Source: Pyronema omphalodes
Lineage: Eukaryota; Ascomycota; Pezizomycetes; Pezizales; Pyronemataceae
Assembly (NCBI GenBank): GCA_024516155.1
Contig: JAJJXM010000074.1
Span: 124,001 to 188,000, forward strand
Direction of reading: 5' to 3'
Length of the DNA stretch: 64,000 nt
Program-made: the position numbers and the translations under genes
The notes under the pieces: generated by a model
Seen by the model: the letters and a program-made list of their open reading frames with translations, nothing else
Told to the model about the DNA's origin: nothing
Database searches by the model: none
In this document: positions 22,821-32,291 of the stretch, piece after piece
Layout: each line of letters starts with the position of its first letter
How positions within the stretch are numbered: the first letter of the stretch is position 1

Positions 22821-24910
22821 AGTCCTCTAGGGAAGCGTCACCCGAGGAGGATGGATATGAAGACGCAGTAATAGGGAAATGCGCAGGAATAAAAAGGAAA
22901 TCAATGGACAGCCTTCTGTCGACCAGGACTAAGAGTCGACGAAAAGACAATGGAGCAGCTATTCCAGTTACCCAGGAATCAGCTCCCACTCCTCCTCACC
23001 ATGGACCGAGACCAATCATCAACATGGTTCTCAACTGGTCCAAGAATCAACAACGCACAGTTAGAGTCCTTCTTGATACAGGATCTACTGCTGCCCTCCT
23101 GGACAAAGCCTTTGTCCAGAAATACAAAATCCCAACCGTTAAAAGAGACACCCCTTTACAAATCCGCAACTTTAACAATGAAATAGTTGCTGGAGCAGGT
23201 GAAGTCTTTACGGTTCCCTTTATATTGCAGCATAAGAAACACTTTGCTGCAGAATCTTTCGAAGTCGCTCCACTAGATGGTGACTGCGATGCTATCCTGC
23301 CTTATTGGTGGATGGCACTACATCAGCCCTGCAACCTCTGGGGAGATCAAGACAAAATCTCCTTTACATCCTCACGTTGCAAAGAAAAATGTACAAAGGC
23401 ACAAGCCAGTGCCTTCTCACTGAAGGTCGATAAACATGTCCTCGACCACCCAGAAGCCTTAGTCTTAGGCCACATCTCATCTGTATCCACCAAAGAGGAA
23501 TTATCTGAGGCCCTTCAGCAAGTCCCAGAGAAATTCCGCGGCTGGATCAACATTATGACAAAGGAAGCTGCAGATAGGCTTCCTGATCACAAACCCTACG
23601 ACCATGCGATTGACCTAGTTGAAGGCGAAAAGCCTCCTTGGGGACCTGTCTATGCTCTCAACGAAGTTGAGCTAGAGACACTTAGAGAATGGTTGAAGGA
23701 TATGCTGCGCACTGGTAAAATCAGACCTTCCAAGTCACCAGCAGCAGCTCCTATTCTCTTTGTCCCAAAGCCTCATGGCAGAGGTCTACGGTTATGTGTT
23801 GATTACCGGGGCATCAACAAAATTACAATTGCCAACCGGTACCCACTCCCACTCATGTCAGAATTACAAGACAGAGTTAGAGGAGCAAAAATATTTACGA
23901 AAATGGACCTCAAGAATGGATATCATCTCATCAGAATAAAAGAAGGAGATGAATGGAAAACGGCCTTTCGATGCCGATATGGATTATATGAATTTTCGGT
24001 TATGCCTTTTGGCTTGAGCAATGCCCCAGCCACATTCCAAGATATGATGAATCATATCTTTAGAGACATGTTGGATCAGGGAGTAATTGCGTATATTGAT
24101 GATGTTCTCATATATGCTGAGACAGAGGAAGAACACGACAAATTGGTTAAGGAAGTGTTAAAAAGATTGGAAGAAAATGGGCTGGTTATCTCTCCGGAAA
24201 AATGTGTTTGGGGACAAAACAGAGTGGAATTTCTGGGTTATATTATCAGCGAAAATGGCATTGAAATGGCAAAGGACAAGGTACAAACAGTCCTGGTATG
24301 GGAACCCCCAAAATCCTTGAAAGAAACACAGGGCTTTCTTGGATTCGCAAACTTCTATCGCAGATTCATCAAGGACTTCTCCAAAATATGTCGACCTCTC
24401 ACAGAATCAACAAAGGGCGATGCGAAGAAATGGGAATGGACTGTTGCTATGGAACTAGCATTTGATGAGCTCAAAAGTCGTTTCACTACTGCACCAATCT
24501 TAAGTCATTTTGACCCAAGACAGGTTTGCATTGTTGAAACAGATGCTTCAGATTTTGCTTTAGGCGCAGTTCTATCCCAGAAGGGGGAAGATGGAAAGTT
24601 GCACCCCATTGCTTTCCACTCAAGAAAATTCACTCCTGCTGAGATTAACTATGAGATCCATGACAAAGAGCTGTTGGCTGTTGTGGACTCATTTAAAGTA
24701 TGGAGACGATATCTTGAGGGAGCAATGCACACTGTCCAAGTTTACAGCGACCACCAAAACCTTGAGTACTTTACAACAACAAAAGTACTCAATCGACGTC
24801 AAGCTAGATGGGCTCAAGAGCTTGCTGGCGTTGACTTTAAGATTTTTTATAGACCTGGGGTTAAAAATGGGAAACCTGATGCTCTATCTAGGCGTCGGAG
24901 TTCCGACCTG

Positions 24911-24920
24911 AAAAGGGGGG
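24911..24920 (+). other. Frameshift in A4G6 run of outer pol
   Basis: The RNase H frame runs on to a stop at 25072, while the integrase-side frame is one base back from here. The zero-frame codons AAA AGG GGG do not form a standard X XXY YYZ slip site, which favours a one-base insertion in the run. Confidence 0.7.
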
Positions 24921-25157
24921 AGGTGAAGATCAGCCGATTACGACGATCCTGCATAAGAGTCATTTTGCATCCATTTCGTCAATCAGCAGTGCTGGAGAAG
25001 GAACATCATTTATTATTTCTTCAGCACGTCTCTCCTCTATTCCTTTTATTAAATGGTCAGAAGAATTCTTGAAGATGGTAAAGGAAGCTGGTAAGCTGGA
25101 TGAGATTTACGTGGAGGCAACAAAGAAAATTAAGGAACCATTGACGATAGATAATGG

Positions 25158-25162
25158 CATAG
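25158..25162 (+). repeat. 5-bp target duplication of inner Ty3 element, left copy
   Basis: CATAG directly before the left inner LTR; repeated at 32930-32934. Joining the two sides keeps the outer pol frame (NGIV then YRKEKLWVP). Confidence 0.9.
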
Positions 25163-25907
25163 TGTCACGAACCGCTAGGGATATGCTTCTGGGAGGGATT
25201 GTTACCACAGCTGGGCTGTGGTTCGTGGGTGTGACGCTGGGGATGGCGTACGTCACAGTTAGGGTTTAAGCGAAGAGGTGGAGCTAGGGCTAGGCGAGAG
25301 GAGTTAGGGTTAAGCGAGGACAAGGGGGTAAGTGCGGGGTGGAACGAGGAGGGTTTCCTCGAGGTTTGGATTATGTCTTGCTTATGTTTTGTATTGTGTT
25401 TTGCTTATGTTTTGTATTATGTTTTGTTTATGTTTTGTATTATGTTTTGGGTTCTGTTTGTATTGTGTTTTAGTTAGGTTTTGGGAGTCACAGTGGAGCG
25501 AAGGGTGTCTCATGATGGATGGAATATCTGCGGGTCAGATAAGTTGGGAAATCACATGAGCACAGGGACACAGGTATATAAGGGGACATTTGTATTTCAT
25601 TAGTCTAGTACGCAATCAATTATCTATCTACACAATCTATCTACACACTGCAGTTCTATCATCTAAACCGTGACCGAAAACCCAGCCCATCCCAACATAC
25701 TTACCCCGCCCAAATACCTACCTATCCTCCCACCCAGATCCCCATCCGACGATCCTATCAGAGGCAACGCTGCAGGGACATCCTGTGTACAAGGTAAGTA
25801 CTGCCTGAGCCCGTGACTAACTCACCTAGAAGTCCAGAGCCGAACCCGATTGCATAGCAATCCGACGGTTGTATCGCCTGTCGACCGTGTGTAGCCGGAT
25901 TCTGACA
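25163..25907 (+). repeat. Left LTR of inner Ty3 element
   Basis: 745 bp. It contains TTAGGG-like motifs (about 25258-25312), a run of TATGTTTTGTATT repeats (about 25376-25450), TATATAAG at 25575-25582 and the likely transcript start near 25610. Confidence 0.95.
25575..25582 (+). promoter_or_regulatory. TATA box in inner LTR
   Basis: TATATAAG lies 35 nt before the segment ACGCAATCAA (25610-25619), the reverse complement of the primer site. The spacing fits a transcript starting at about 25610. The same box in the right LTR is at 32597-32604. Confidence 0.7.
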
Positions 25908-25908
25908 T

Positions 25909-25918
25909 TTGATTGCGT
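25909..25918 (+). other. Putative self-priming primer-binding site, inner Ty3
   Basis: TTGATTGCGT, one base after the LTR end, is the exact reverse complement of ACGCAATCAA at 25610-25619. No tRNA-type TGG site is present. Spacing from the TATA box puts the complementary segment at the expected RNA 5' end, as in Tf1 self-priming. Confidence 0.72.
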
Positions 25919-25999
25919 CCTCCGAACGACACCCGATACAACTAAGGAAGCACGAAGGGCTTCAACCACAACTAAGAAAAATAAGAAACAACCAATACC

Positions 26000-27082
26000 G
26001 TGGATCCGTTCCGATTGCAGGAGCTGAGCGAGGTTATCGAAAGGGAAGCCACCGGTCCAGCGAGCCCAGTAACCCCCGAACACCGATCCCGCCCACAGAC
26101 TCCGGATTCACCGGGACCAGTCCAGATCCCCGAGGACATAGCATCCATAATGGCCTCTCAACAAGGAACGAGTGGTATGACGCCACCTTCGGTCGTGATG
26201 ACCCAGGAGCAGCTCCAACAACTGTTCCAACAGCTCACCTATCGACCCTCTCCGACCAGTAATCCCAAGGTCGAGGATCCCGAACTCTATCACGGCGAGA
26301 GGACGAAGCTTCGGGCTTTCCTGACTCAGTGCGAACTGAAGTTCAACTGTGAACCGAACAGGTTCGACAGTGACATCAAAAGAGTTAATTACGCCAGTTC
26401 GCGGTGTCGAGGAAATGCGTGGTCATGGATTGAGCCCTCCATCGAGAAGGGGAGAAGCACGTACACCACCTGGGAGGCATTCAAGACTGCCGTCTCGAGA
26501 GCGTTTGGAGAGGCGGATTCAAGGGAAGTGGCGAGGAGGAAATTCAAAAGTGTCCGTCAGGGGAACCGGTCCGCCGCAGCGTATTGGGCCGAGTTCCAGA
26601 GAATTATCGCGGACCTGCGTTACAACGACGAAATCTACATTGATCAGTTCAGCGATGGACTTCATGTGGACGTGCAAAGGCAACTTGCCATCCTCGAGAC
26701 CCGTCCGACGAAGATAATCGATTTCGCAAACAAGGCAATTGCATTGGACAACCGGCTGTTCAATTTCCGAACCCTGCGCAACCGATTTGAACCTCAGTAC
26801 CAGAATTTCCATCCGAAGAACGGCCACCAGGGATCGACCTTCTCGGAGCCCGAGCCGATGGAACTGGATACCACTCGGAGGGGCAGGCCTAGGGATAGGA
26901 CCGAGGAAGAGAAACGACGAAAAAACAACGAATGTTTCAACTGCGGGAAAACGGGCCACTATGCCGCCAAATGCCCCCACAAGAAACCAATGGGGGAACG
27001 AAGAACATACCGGGCGGCAGAAGCCAACATCGACGAGGAACAAGCCGAAGAAAGAGCGGGAAAAGAGGATCCCCAGGAGTAA
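26000..27082 (+). CDS. gag: Inner Ty3 Gag
   Basis: Capsid polyprotein of up to 360 aa. The natural start seems to be at 26000, but the codon there is GTG (ACCGTGGATCCG); the first in-frame ATG is at 26150 and gives 310 aa. So either the start was mutated, a non-AUG start is used, or the protein is shorter. It has a gag core (about residues 90-265, with YHGERTKLRAFLTQCELKF and RNAWSWIEPSIEKG) and one CCHC knuckle CFNCGKTGHYAAKC near 313. The C-terminus overlaps pol, which is entered by a -1 shift at 27058-27064. Confidence 0.88.
   Translation: MDPFRLQELSEVIEREATGPASPVTPEHRSRPQTPDSPGPVQIPEDIASIMASQQGTSGMTPPSVVMTQEQLQQLFQQLTYRPSPTSNPKVEDPELYHGERTKLRAFLTQCELKFNCEPNRFDSDIKRVNYASSRCRGNAWSWIEPSIEKGRSTYTTWEAFKTAVSRAFGEADSREVARRKFKSVRQGNRSAAAYWAEFQRIIADLRYNDEIYIDQFSDGLHVDVQRQLAILETRPTKIIDFANKAIALDNRLFNFRTLRNRFEPQYQNFHPKNGHQGSTFSEPEPMELDTTRRGRPRDRTEEEKRRKNNECFNCGKTGHYAAKCPHKKPMGERRTYRAAEANIDEEQAEERAGKEDPQE
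27058..27064 (+). promoter_or_regulatory. -1 ribosomal frameshift heptamer gag/pol
   Basis: GGGAAAA is read as G GGA AAA in the gag frame, the X XXY YYZ pattern. It sits 15 nt before the gag stop codon (27080-27082). Slipping back one base leads directly into the open pol frame (GSPGVKEQ). Any downstream stimulatory structure was not modelled. Confidence 0.7.
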
Positions 27083-30000
27083 AAGAACAAGGTGGACTCC
27101 TGGGGACGAAGAGTTCCGCCGAACCAGACAATCCGGAACCAGCCTACATGATATCGAGCGTAGGGCCATACCGGCGAGATGAAAAGATCATATTGAAAGT
27201 AGTAATAAAAGGAAAAGATAATCGAGAACACACCACGACGGCCATGGTGGACTGTGGAGCGACGGAGAACTTCATCGATAAGGAATATGCGGAAAGGGTG
27301 GGGATTCCGTTGAAGAAGAAGGACGTCCCACGAAGGGTGTTGGCAGTGGACGGACGAGAGATATCTAGTGGACCAGTCACCCACGAAGCTATGGTAAGAT
27401 TACGGATCAATAACCATCAGGAAGATATTCGACTGCATTGTATCACGATTGGAAACTCACCTATCATTGTGGGACTTCCATGGCTCCGGACGCACAACCC
27501 CAGTATCGACTGGAACGAGGGAAGAGTTACGTTCGACTCGGCGCGTTGCGCTAAGAGGTGCCTAGGGACCTCGACCTCACCTCACGCGACCACGGTAACG
27601 GAAAACGACGCTATTCAGCAATATCGACTGGACACTGCGCAGGCCGCAGCCAGGGAAGAAAGAATATGCGAAGCAAGCTGGGAAGAAAGGAAGGAAACCT
27701 GGGGAAATAGAACGAGGAAAAAGGAACAAGAAGCGGCGCCGTGGCGAAGAAGGATCGAACGGAACCAGGAGAAAGAGGGGGAAGAGGAGCAACAAGGAAG
27801 GGTTCAAGACGGAGCACAAAATGATCTTCGTCGAAGGAGGTTCGAGGAAGACATGGGAAGGGACGAAGAAGAAGGGGAGCTACAAGGTACCTGGGAAGAC
27901 AGACAAAGTGATCCTCTTCAAATAGGGGTCGAGAAGGACCAGGAGGAGGAGGAACGAAAAGAGATCAAAATTAACGAACAAAATGATCCTTTTCGAATGC
28001 AGACTGAGGAAAAGGATGGAAAAAGGGAGGAATGGAAAGAGTCCCGGGATGCTGCACAAAACGATCCTTTTCGAATGCAGCCCGAAGGAGGGAAAGAAGA
28101 AAAGGAGGCACGGAAACGGACCCGGGGGACTGCGCAGAACGATCCTTTTCGAATGCAGCCCGAGGGAGGGGAAGAAATAAAAGAGGAACGGAAACGGATC
28201 CGGGATGATGCAGAAAAGGATCCTTTTCGAATGCAAGCCTATGGAGACGAGGAAGAGGAGGAAGACGAGGAGGAACGGGAAGGAACCTTCGACTGGATCG
28301 CTTACGCCGCAATGGGATCGCTAGAGCCCGTATCCCAGGGTTCAGCCATACAGCAGGGACCGACCCCGCGTTCGGCTAGTGACATTGTTCCGGTCGAATA
28401 TCACGACTTCTTGCATGTATTCGATAAGGAAGAAGTGTCGGGACGACCCCCACACCGCCATCACGACCATCGGATCCCGTTGGTGAAGGGAGGGGTTCCA
28501 CCATTCGAACCTCTTCGAGCATTGGACGAGGGAAGGTTGAAGACGTTGAGGGAATACTTGGACTCAAGTCTGGAGAAGGGATGGATACGCCGCTCGACAT
28601 CACCGGCGGGGGCCCCGATACATTTTGTAAAAAAGAAAGATGGCACACTGAGACTCTGTGTGGATTATCGGGGACTTAACGAGATCACAGTGAAAGATAG
28701 AACACCTCTCCCGCTGATAGGGGAAGCGTTGGATCGACTATCCAACGCAAAAATATACACGAAACTCGACGTACGGGACGCCTATCATAACCTGCGAATC
28801 GCAAAGGGGGACGAATGGAAGACTGCTTTTCGGACGAAATGCGGTCTTTTCGAGTACTTGGTCATGCCATTCGGTCTTACCAACGCTCCAGCATCCTTTC
28901 AGAGATGGATGAACGAGGTCCTCAGCGACTATCTGGACATCTTCTGTCTGGCATACCTTGACGACATCCTCATTTACTCGGATGATCTGCATCAACACCA
29001 ACAACATGTGAGAAAGGTTTTGGAACGGGTGGATAAGGTAAAGCTGAGGCTCAAGGCCTCAAAATGCGAGTTTCACACCACGGAAACGGAGTACTTGGGA
29101 TATATCATCTCACCAACGGGGATACGGATGGATCCGGGAAAGGTAAAAGCAGTGGCAGAATGGAGGGAACCGACAAACGTGAAGGGGATCCAGAGTTTCA
29201 TAGGGTTCGCCAACTTCTATAGGAGGTTTATCCGGGATTTTAGCAAGATTACGGCGCCTCTCACGAAACTGACGAGGAAGGATGTAACATGGAAATGGGA
29301 CGACGCGGCTAAATCAGCATTCGAACAACTGAAACGGGCAATGATTTCTGAACCTATCCTACGACATTTCGACCCCACAAAACCCTTAACCCTGGAGACA
29401 GATGCGTCGGACTACGCCATCGGGGCAGTCTGCTCACAGCCGGACGACCAAGGCATTCTACATCCCTTGGGATATTTCTCGCGCAAACTGAAGGACCCGG
29501 AACTAAATTACGATATCCACGATAAAGAACTCCTCGCCATAGTCGAAGGGCTAAATAAATGGGGTACCTACTGCAAGAATTCTCGACACAAGATTACTAT
29601 ATTAACGGACCATAAAAATTTGGAATATTGGACTACAAAAAAGGACCTAAACCTACGGCAGGCAAGGTGGGCGGAAATGTTGGCGAATTACGACTTCTCA
29701 ATAACGTATCGACCCGGCAAACTGGCGGGAAAGCCCGACATCCTATCGAGAGAATCAGGAGATTCTCCTTGGGAAGGGGAGCTGAAACACCGGCAGAACA
29801 GGGAACGAGTTCTTTCGCCGCCGCAGACCTTCTGGATCAACTCTGCCGAGGTCATGGAAATACAGGTCGACGAGGAATTGTTAAAAGAAATCCAACAGAA
29901 AACAAGGGAGGATCAGGAGATACAAGAGATATTAAGAAAATTACGGGCTGGGGAGAAGATAGACCGGAAGGTAGCATTAGGACTTTGCGAAGAACGGGAG

Positions 30001-31347
30001 GGGCTGTTACTGTATGAGGGGTTGATATGGGTACCAGACAACCATGAGTTGCGGCTACGGCTCCTACATGACCACCATGATGCACTCGTTGCGGGACATC
30101 CAGGGCGGGCAAGGACCTTGGAGCTAATTAGTAGGAATTATTATTGGCCTCAGCAACGCCAATATGTCAACCGATACGTAGACTACTGCGATACCTGCAA
30201 AAGGATTAAGCCAGTTAGGCACGCTCCTTTCGGGCTCCTCAAGCCCTTACAGCCACCATCGAGGCCGTGGGATTCGGTGTCCATGGATTTTATCACCGGA
30301 CTTCCGTCAAGAGGAGGAAACAACGCCCTATGGGTAATTGTGGATCGGTTCACGAAGATGGCTCACTTCGTGGCCTGCGCGGACACGATGGGGCCGAAGG
30401 AACTGGCGGATGGATTCCTGAGGCATGTGGTCAGGGCCCACGGACTTCCTAGCGATATCGTCTCTGACCGCGGGTCTCTATTCACCTCGACGTTTTGGAA
30501 GCGAGTGATGGGGGCAATGGGGACGTCAAGGAAGCTCAGCACCGCATTCCACCCCGAGACCGACGGACAGACCGAACGCACGAACGCAACCCTCGAACAG
30601 TACCTGCGGGCGTACTGCAATTACCAGCAGGACGACTGGGAAAAGCTACTCCCAATGGCGGAGTTTTGCTATAACAACACTCAATCCGAGACAACAAAGG
30701 TAACCCCCTTTTTCGCGAATTACGGGTATCATCCGCGGTTCGCACCCAGCCTAGGAAAAATAGAAGGAGGATTCCCGGAGGTGGCGGAATACGTCTCAGC
30801 CCTCACCAACCTCCACCGGGAACTACAGGCAGAAATCGGATATGCACAGGCTGCCCAGGCAGAACAGGCAAATCGGAAGAGACACCCGGATCCCGTACTC
30901 AGGGAGGGGGATAGGGTGTGGTTGCGGAGGAAAAACGTGAAGACAACTCGCCCATCCAGCAAGTTGGATTACAAGCTGATGGGACCATACACCATCCTCG
31001 AGCGCGTGGGGACAAGAGCGTATAAATTGGATCTCCCCGCCAGTGTGAAAATACACCCCGTATTCCACATCTCATTGCTCGAGCTGGCTCAACCCACTCT
31101 TACACCGATCCCCGGGCACGTCCAACCTCCTCCCCCACCAATTGTTATTGAAGACGAAGAGGAATGGGAAGTGGAGGAGATAGTTGATTCCCGCTATCAT
31201 CGAAACAGACTCCAGTATCGTGTACGTTGGACGGGATTCCCTGATCCCGACCGAACTTGGTACCCATCGGAGAACTTCACGAATTCCCCCGACGCCATCC
31301 GACGATTTCACACAACCTACCCAAGAAAACCGGCCCCAAGGTTGTAA
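27064..31347 (+). CDS. pol: Inner Ty3 Pol polyprotein
   Basis: Made as a Gag-Pol fusion by -1 shift; the frame itself is open from upstream of 26932. Order: protease (AMVDCGATENFID near 27243, active-site D-C-G where D-S/T-G is usual), an acidic repeat linker (27800-28290), reverse transcriptase (LRLCVDYRGLNEITV, TKLDVRDAYHNLRI, MPFGLTNAPASFQ, YLDD near 28960), RNase H (TDASDYAIGAVC near 29400), and integrase. The integrase has an HHCC zinc site HH..H..C..C near 30070-30200, D in SMDFITGLPS near 30283, D in SDRGSLFTS near 30465 and the E segment near 30570. A chromodomain ends the protein (EEIVDSRYHRNRLQYRVRW near 31170), which puts it among chromoviruses. No internal stop. Confidence 0.94.
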   Translation, partial: RGSPGVKEQGGLLGTKSSAEPDNPEPAYMISSVGPYRRDEKIILKVVIKGKDNREHTTTAMVDCGATENFIDKEYAERVGIPLKKKDVPRRVLAVDGREISSGPVTHEAMVRLRINNHQEDIRLHCITIGNSPIIVGLPWLRTHNPSIDWNEGRVTFDSARCAKRCLGTSTSPHATTVTENDAIQQYRLDTAQAAAREERICEASWEERKETWGNRTRKKEQEAAPWRRRIERNQEKEGEEEQQGRVQDGAQNDLRRRRFEEDMGRDEEEGELQGTWEDRQSDPLQIGVEKDQEEEERKEIKINEQNDPFRMQTEEKDGKREEWKESRDAAQNDPFRMQPEGGKEEKEARKRTRGTAQNDPFRMQPEGGEEIKEERKRIRDDAEKDPFRMQAYGDEEEEEDEEEREGTFDWIAYAAMGSLEPVSQGSAIQQGPTPRSASDIVPVEYHDFLHVFDKEEVSGRPPHRHHDHRIPLVKGGVPPFEPLRALDEGRLKTLREYLDSSLEKGWIRRSTSPAGAPIHFVKKKDGTLRLCVDYRGLNEITVKDRTPLPLIGEALDRLSNAKIYTKLDVRDAYHNLRIAKGDEWKTAFRTKCGLFEYLVMPFGLTNAPASFQRWMNEVLSDYLDIFCLAYLDDILIYSDDLHQHQQHVRKVLERVDKVKLRLKASKCEFHTTETEYLGYIISPTGIRMDPGKVKAVAEWREPTNVKGIQSFIGFANFYRRFIRDFSKITAPLTKLTRKDVTWKWDDAAKSAFEQLKRAMISEPILRHFDPTKPLTLETDASDYAIGAVCSQPDDQGILHPLGYFSRKLKDPELNYDIHDKELLAIVEGLNKWGTYCKNSRHKITILTDHKNLEYWTTKKDLNLRQARWAEMLANYDFSITYRPGKLAGKPDILSRESGDSPWEGELKHRQNRERVLSPPQTFWINSAEVMEIQVDEELLKEIQQKTREDQEIQEILRKLRAGEKIDRKVALGLCEEREGLLLYEGLIWVPDNHELRLRLLHDHHDALVAGHPGRARTLELISRNYYWPQQRQYVNRYVDYCDTCKRIKPVRHAPFGLLKPLQPPSRPWDSVSMDFITGLPSRGGNNALWVIVDRFTKMAHFVACADTMGPKELADGFLRHVVRAHGLPSDIVSDRGSLFTSTFWKRVMGAMGTSRKLSTAFHPETDGQTERTNATLEQYLRAYCNYQQDDWEKLLPMAEFCYNNTQSETTKVTPFFANYGYHPRFAPSLGKIEGGFPEVAEYVSALTNLHRELQAEIGYAQAAQAEQANRKRHPDPVLREGDRVWLRRKNVKTTRPSSKLDYKLMGPYTILERVGTRAYKLDLPASVKIHPVFHISLLELAQPTLTPIPGHVQPPPPPIVIEDEEEWEVEEIVDSRYHRNRLQYRVRWTGFPDPDRTWYPSENFTNSPDAIRRFHTTYPRKPAPRL
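27818..28240 (+). repeat. 78-bp tandem repeat in inner pol (NDPFRMQ array)
   Basis: Four good 78-bp (26-codon) units with NDPFRMQ or KDPFRMQ at about 27982, 28060, 28138 and 28216, and two diverged ones at about 27820 and 27907. Spacers are rich in E, K and R. The array lies between protease and RT and keeps the frame. Confidence 0.9.
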
Positions 31348-31352
31348 AAACC

Positions 31353-32291
31353 ATGGCTAGCCCAATAAACCCCGAGAACGACCAACACTCCGGCGGCGGG
31401 TACCGCCAGGATGCCCCACCACCGACAACCACGTATCCCCCACACGATGCCCAACACTGGACCTTTTGTTACGACGACTACTGCGCCACACATCGACAAT
31501 CGAAAGAAAACTACAACTATTTTCCAACCGCTGGGCGGGAAGGAACCAACGAATGCAACTGCGGACGGACGCACGATCCCGAGTTAGAGGCTGTGATCCG
31601 GAGGAAACATCTGGACGTTCGGAAGGCCTGTCGGGCCTGGCAGCGAGGAAAGAGGGTCTGCTACGACTGTGGGTTTCTGGTTAACATGGACGGCCATGAA
31701 GCCAGATGCGGCGCCACAGGGCCTGCCCGCTCCTCGACAGCTCCCGCTCCGACACCGAATGAACCGACCCCCGTCCCGGAGAAAGACCAGCAACACCCCA
31801 ACGGGGAACAGCCACCAACAGCACCCGAGCTGTCCTCGGAAACCTCGAGCGAGACTTTGATGGAGAAGAGGTACGTCCCTGTCTACCTCATGTCTCCGAA
31901 CAGGGACCCCGAACGACTCGCAATAAACCTCTCTTTCTACGGACCACCCACTGGAAAGGAAGAAGTGCCACCGCCGACCCACACCCCACCGCCATTCGAG
32001 GGGTCCTCGTTGCCAGAGCACTCCAGCACTGGTTTCGGAGGAGACTCTCCCCGCCGCCAACGACTATCCGGCAGATGCCGCCGCCAGAACCGCAATCGCC
32101 GTCGGCAGCGACAACCCCGACCTCGTCCCCATGGGGAACCCCAGACAAGCCTCGTCGGAGTCTCGGCCTGGAGGGGGGAGCTACTGTCACGAACTGCTAG
32201 GGATATGCTTCTGGGAGGGATTGTTACCACAGCTGGGCTGTGGTTCGTGGGTGTGACGCTGGGGATGGCGTACGTCACAGTTAGGGTTTAA
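31353..32291 (+). CDS. ORF3 of inner Ty3: zinc-finger-like protein with C-terminal hydrophobic segment
   Basis: Extra ORF of 312 aa in the env position. It starts 5 nt after the pol stop at an ATG in good context (AACCATGG). The N-terminal half has cysteine/histidine-rich motifs: HWTFCYDDYCATH, CNCGRTH and CYDCGFLVNMDGHEARC (C-x2-C-x8-H-x3-C). The middle is proline/threonine-rich and low complexity. The frame runs through the polypurine tract into the right LTR, where it codes a hydrophobic stretch of about 25 residues (LLGGIVTTAGLWFVGVTLGM and on) before the stop. I do not recognise a known family with certainty. The cysteine pattern suggests zinc or nucleic-acid binding; the tail could be a membrane anchor or an accidental read-through. 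Confidence 0.7.
   Translation: MASPINPENDQHSGGGYRQDAPPPTTTYPPHDAQHWTFCYDDYCATHRQSKENYNYFPTAGREGTNECNCGRTHDPELEAVIRRKHLDVRKACRAWQRGKRVCYDCGFLVNMDGHEARCGATGPARSSTAPAPTPNEPTPVPEKDQQHPNGEQPPTAPELSSETSSETLMEKRYVPVYLMSPNRDPERLAINLSFYGPPTGKEEVPPPTHTPPPFEGSSLPEHSSTGFGGDSPRRQRLSGRCRRQNRNRRRQRQPRPRPHGEPQTSLVGVSAWRGELLSRTARDMLLGGIVTTAGLWFVGVTLGMAYVTVRV
32171..32184 (+). other. Polypurine tract of inner Ty3
   Basis: GAGGGGGGAGCTAC directly before the right LTR; expected primer for plus-strand synthesis. It lies inside the coding frame of ORF3. Confidence 0.75.

Larger units (their letters stand above)
22814..25162 (+). pseudogene. pol: Outer Ty3 pol, first part: protease, RT, RNase H
   Basis: The frame is open from the end of gag (22814); the first ATG is at 22904. 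Aspartic protease LLDTGSTAALLD lies near residue 56 of that ORF. Reverse transcriptase spans about 270-450 (LRLCVDYRGINK, FTKMDLKNGYH, VMPFGLSNAPATFQ, catalytic YIDD). RNase H begins at TDASDFALGAVL and ends YRPGVKNGKPDALSRR. At the A4G6 run 24911-24920 the frame breaks; reading resumes one base back (GEDQPITTILHKSHF) and runs to the inner insertion at 25162. The shift sits in a homopolymer after RNase H, so it is more likely an indel than a programmed site. Confidence 0.88.

Noticed and set aside
24911..24920. Programmed frameshift in the A4G6 run of outer pol
   Set aside because: The zero-frame codons do not match X XXY YYZ, and the site lies after RNase H, where such shifts are not expected; an indel in the homopolymer is simpler.
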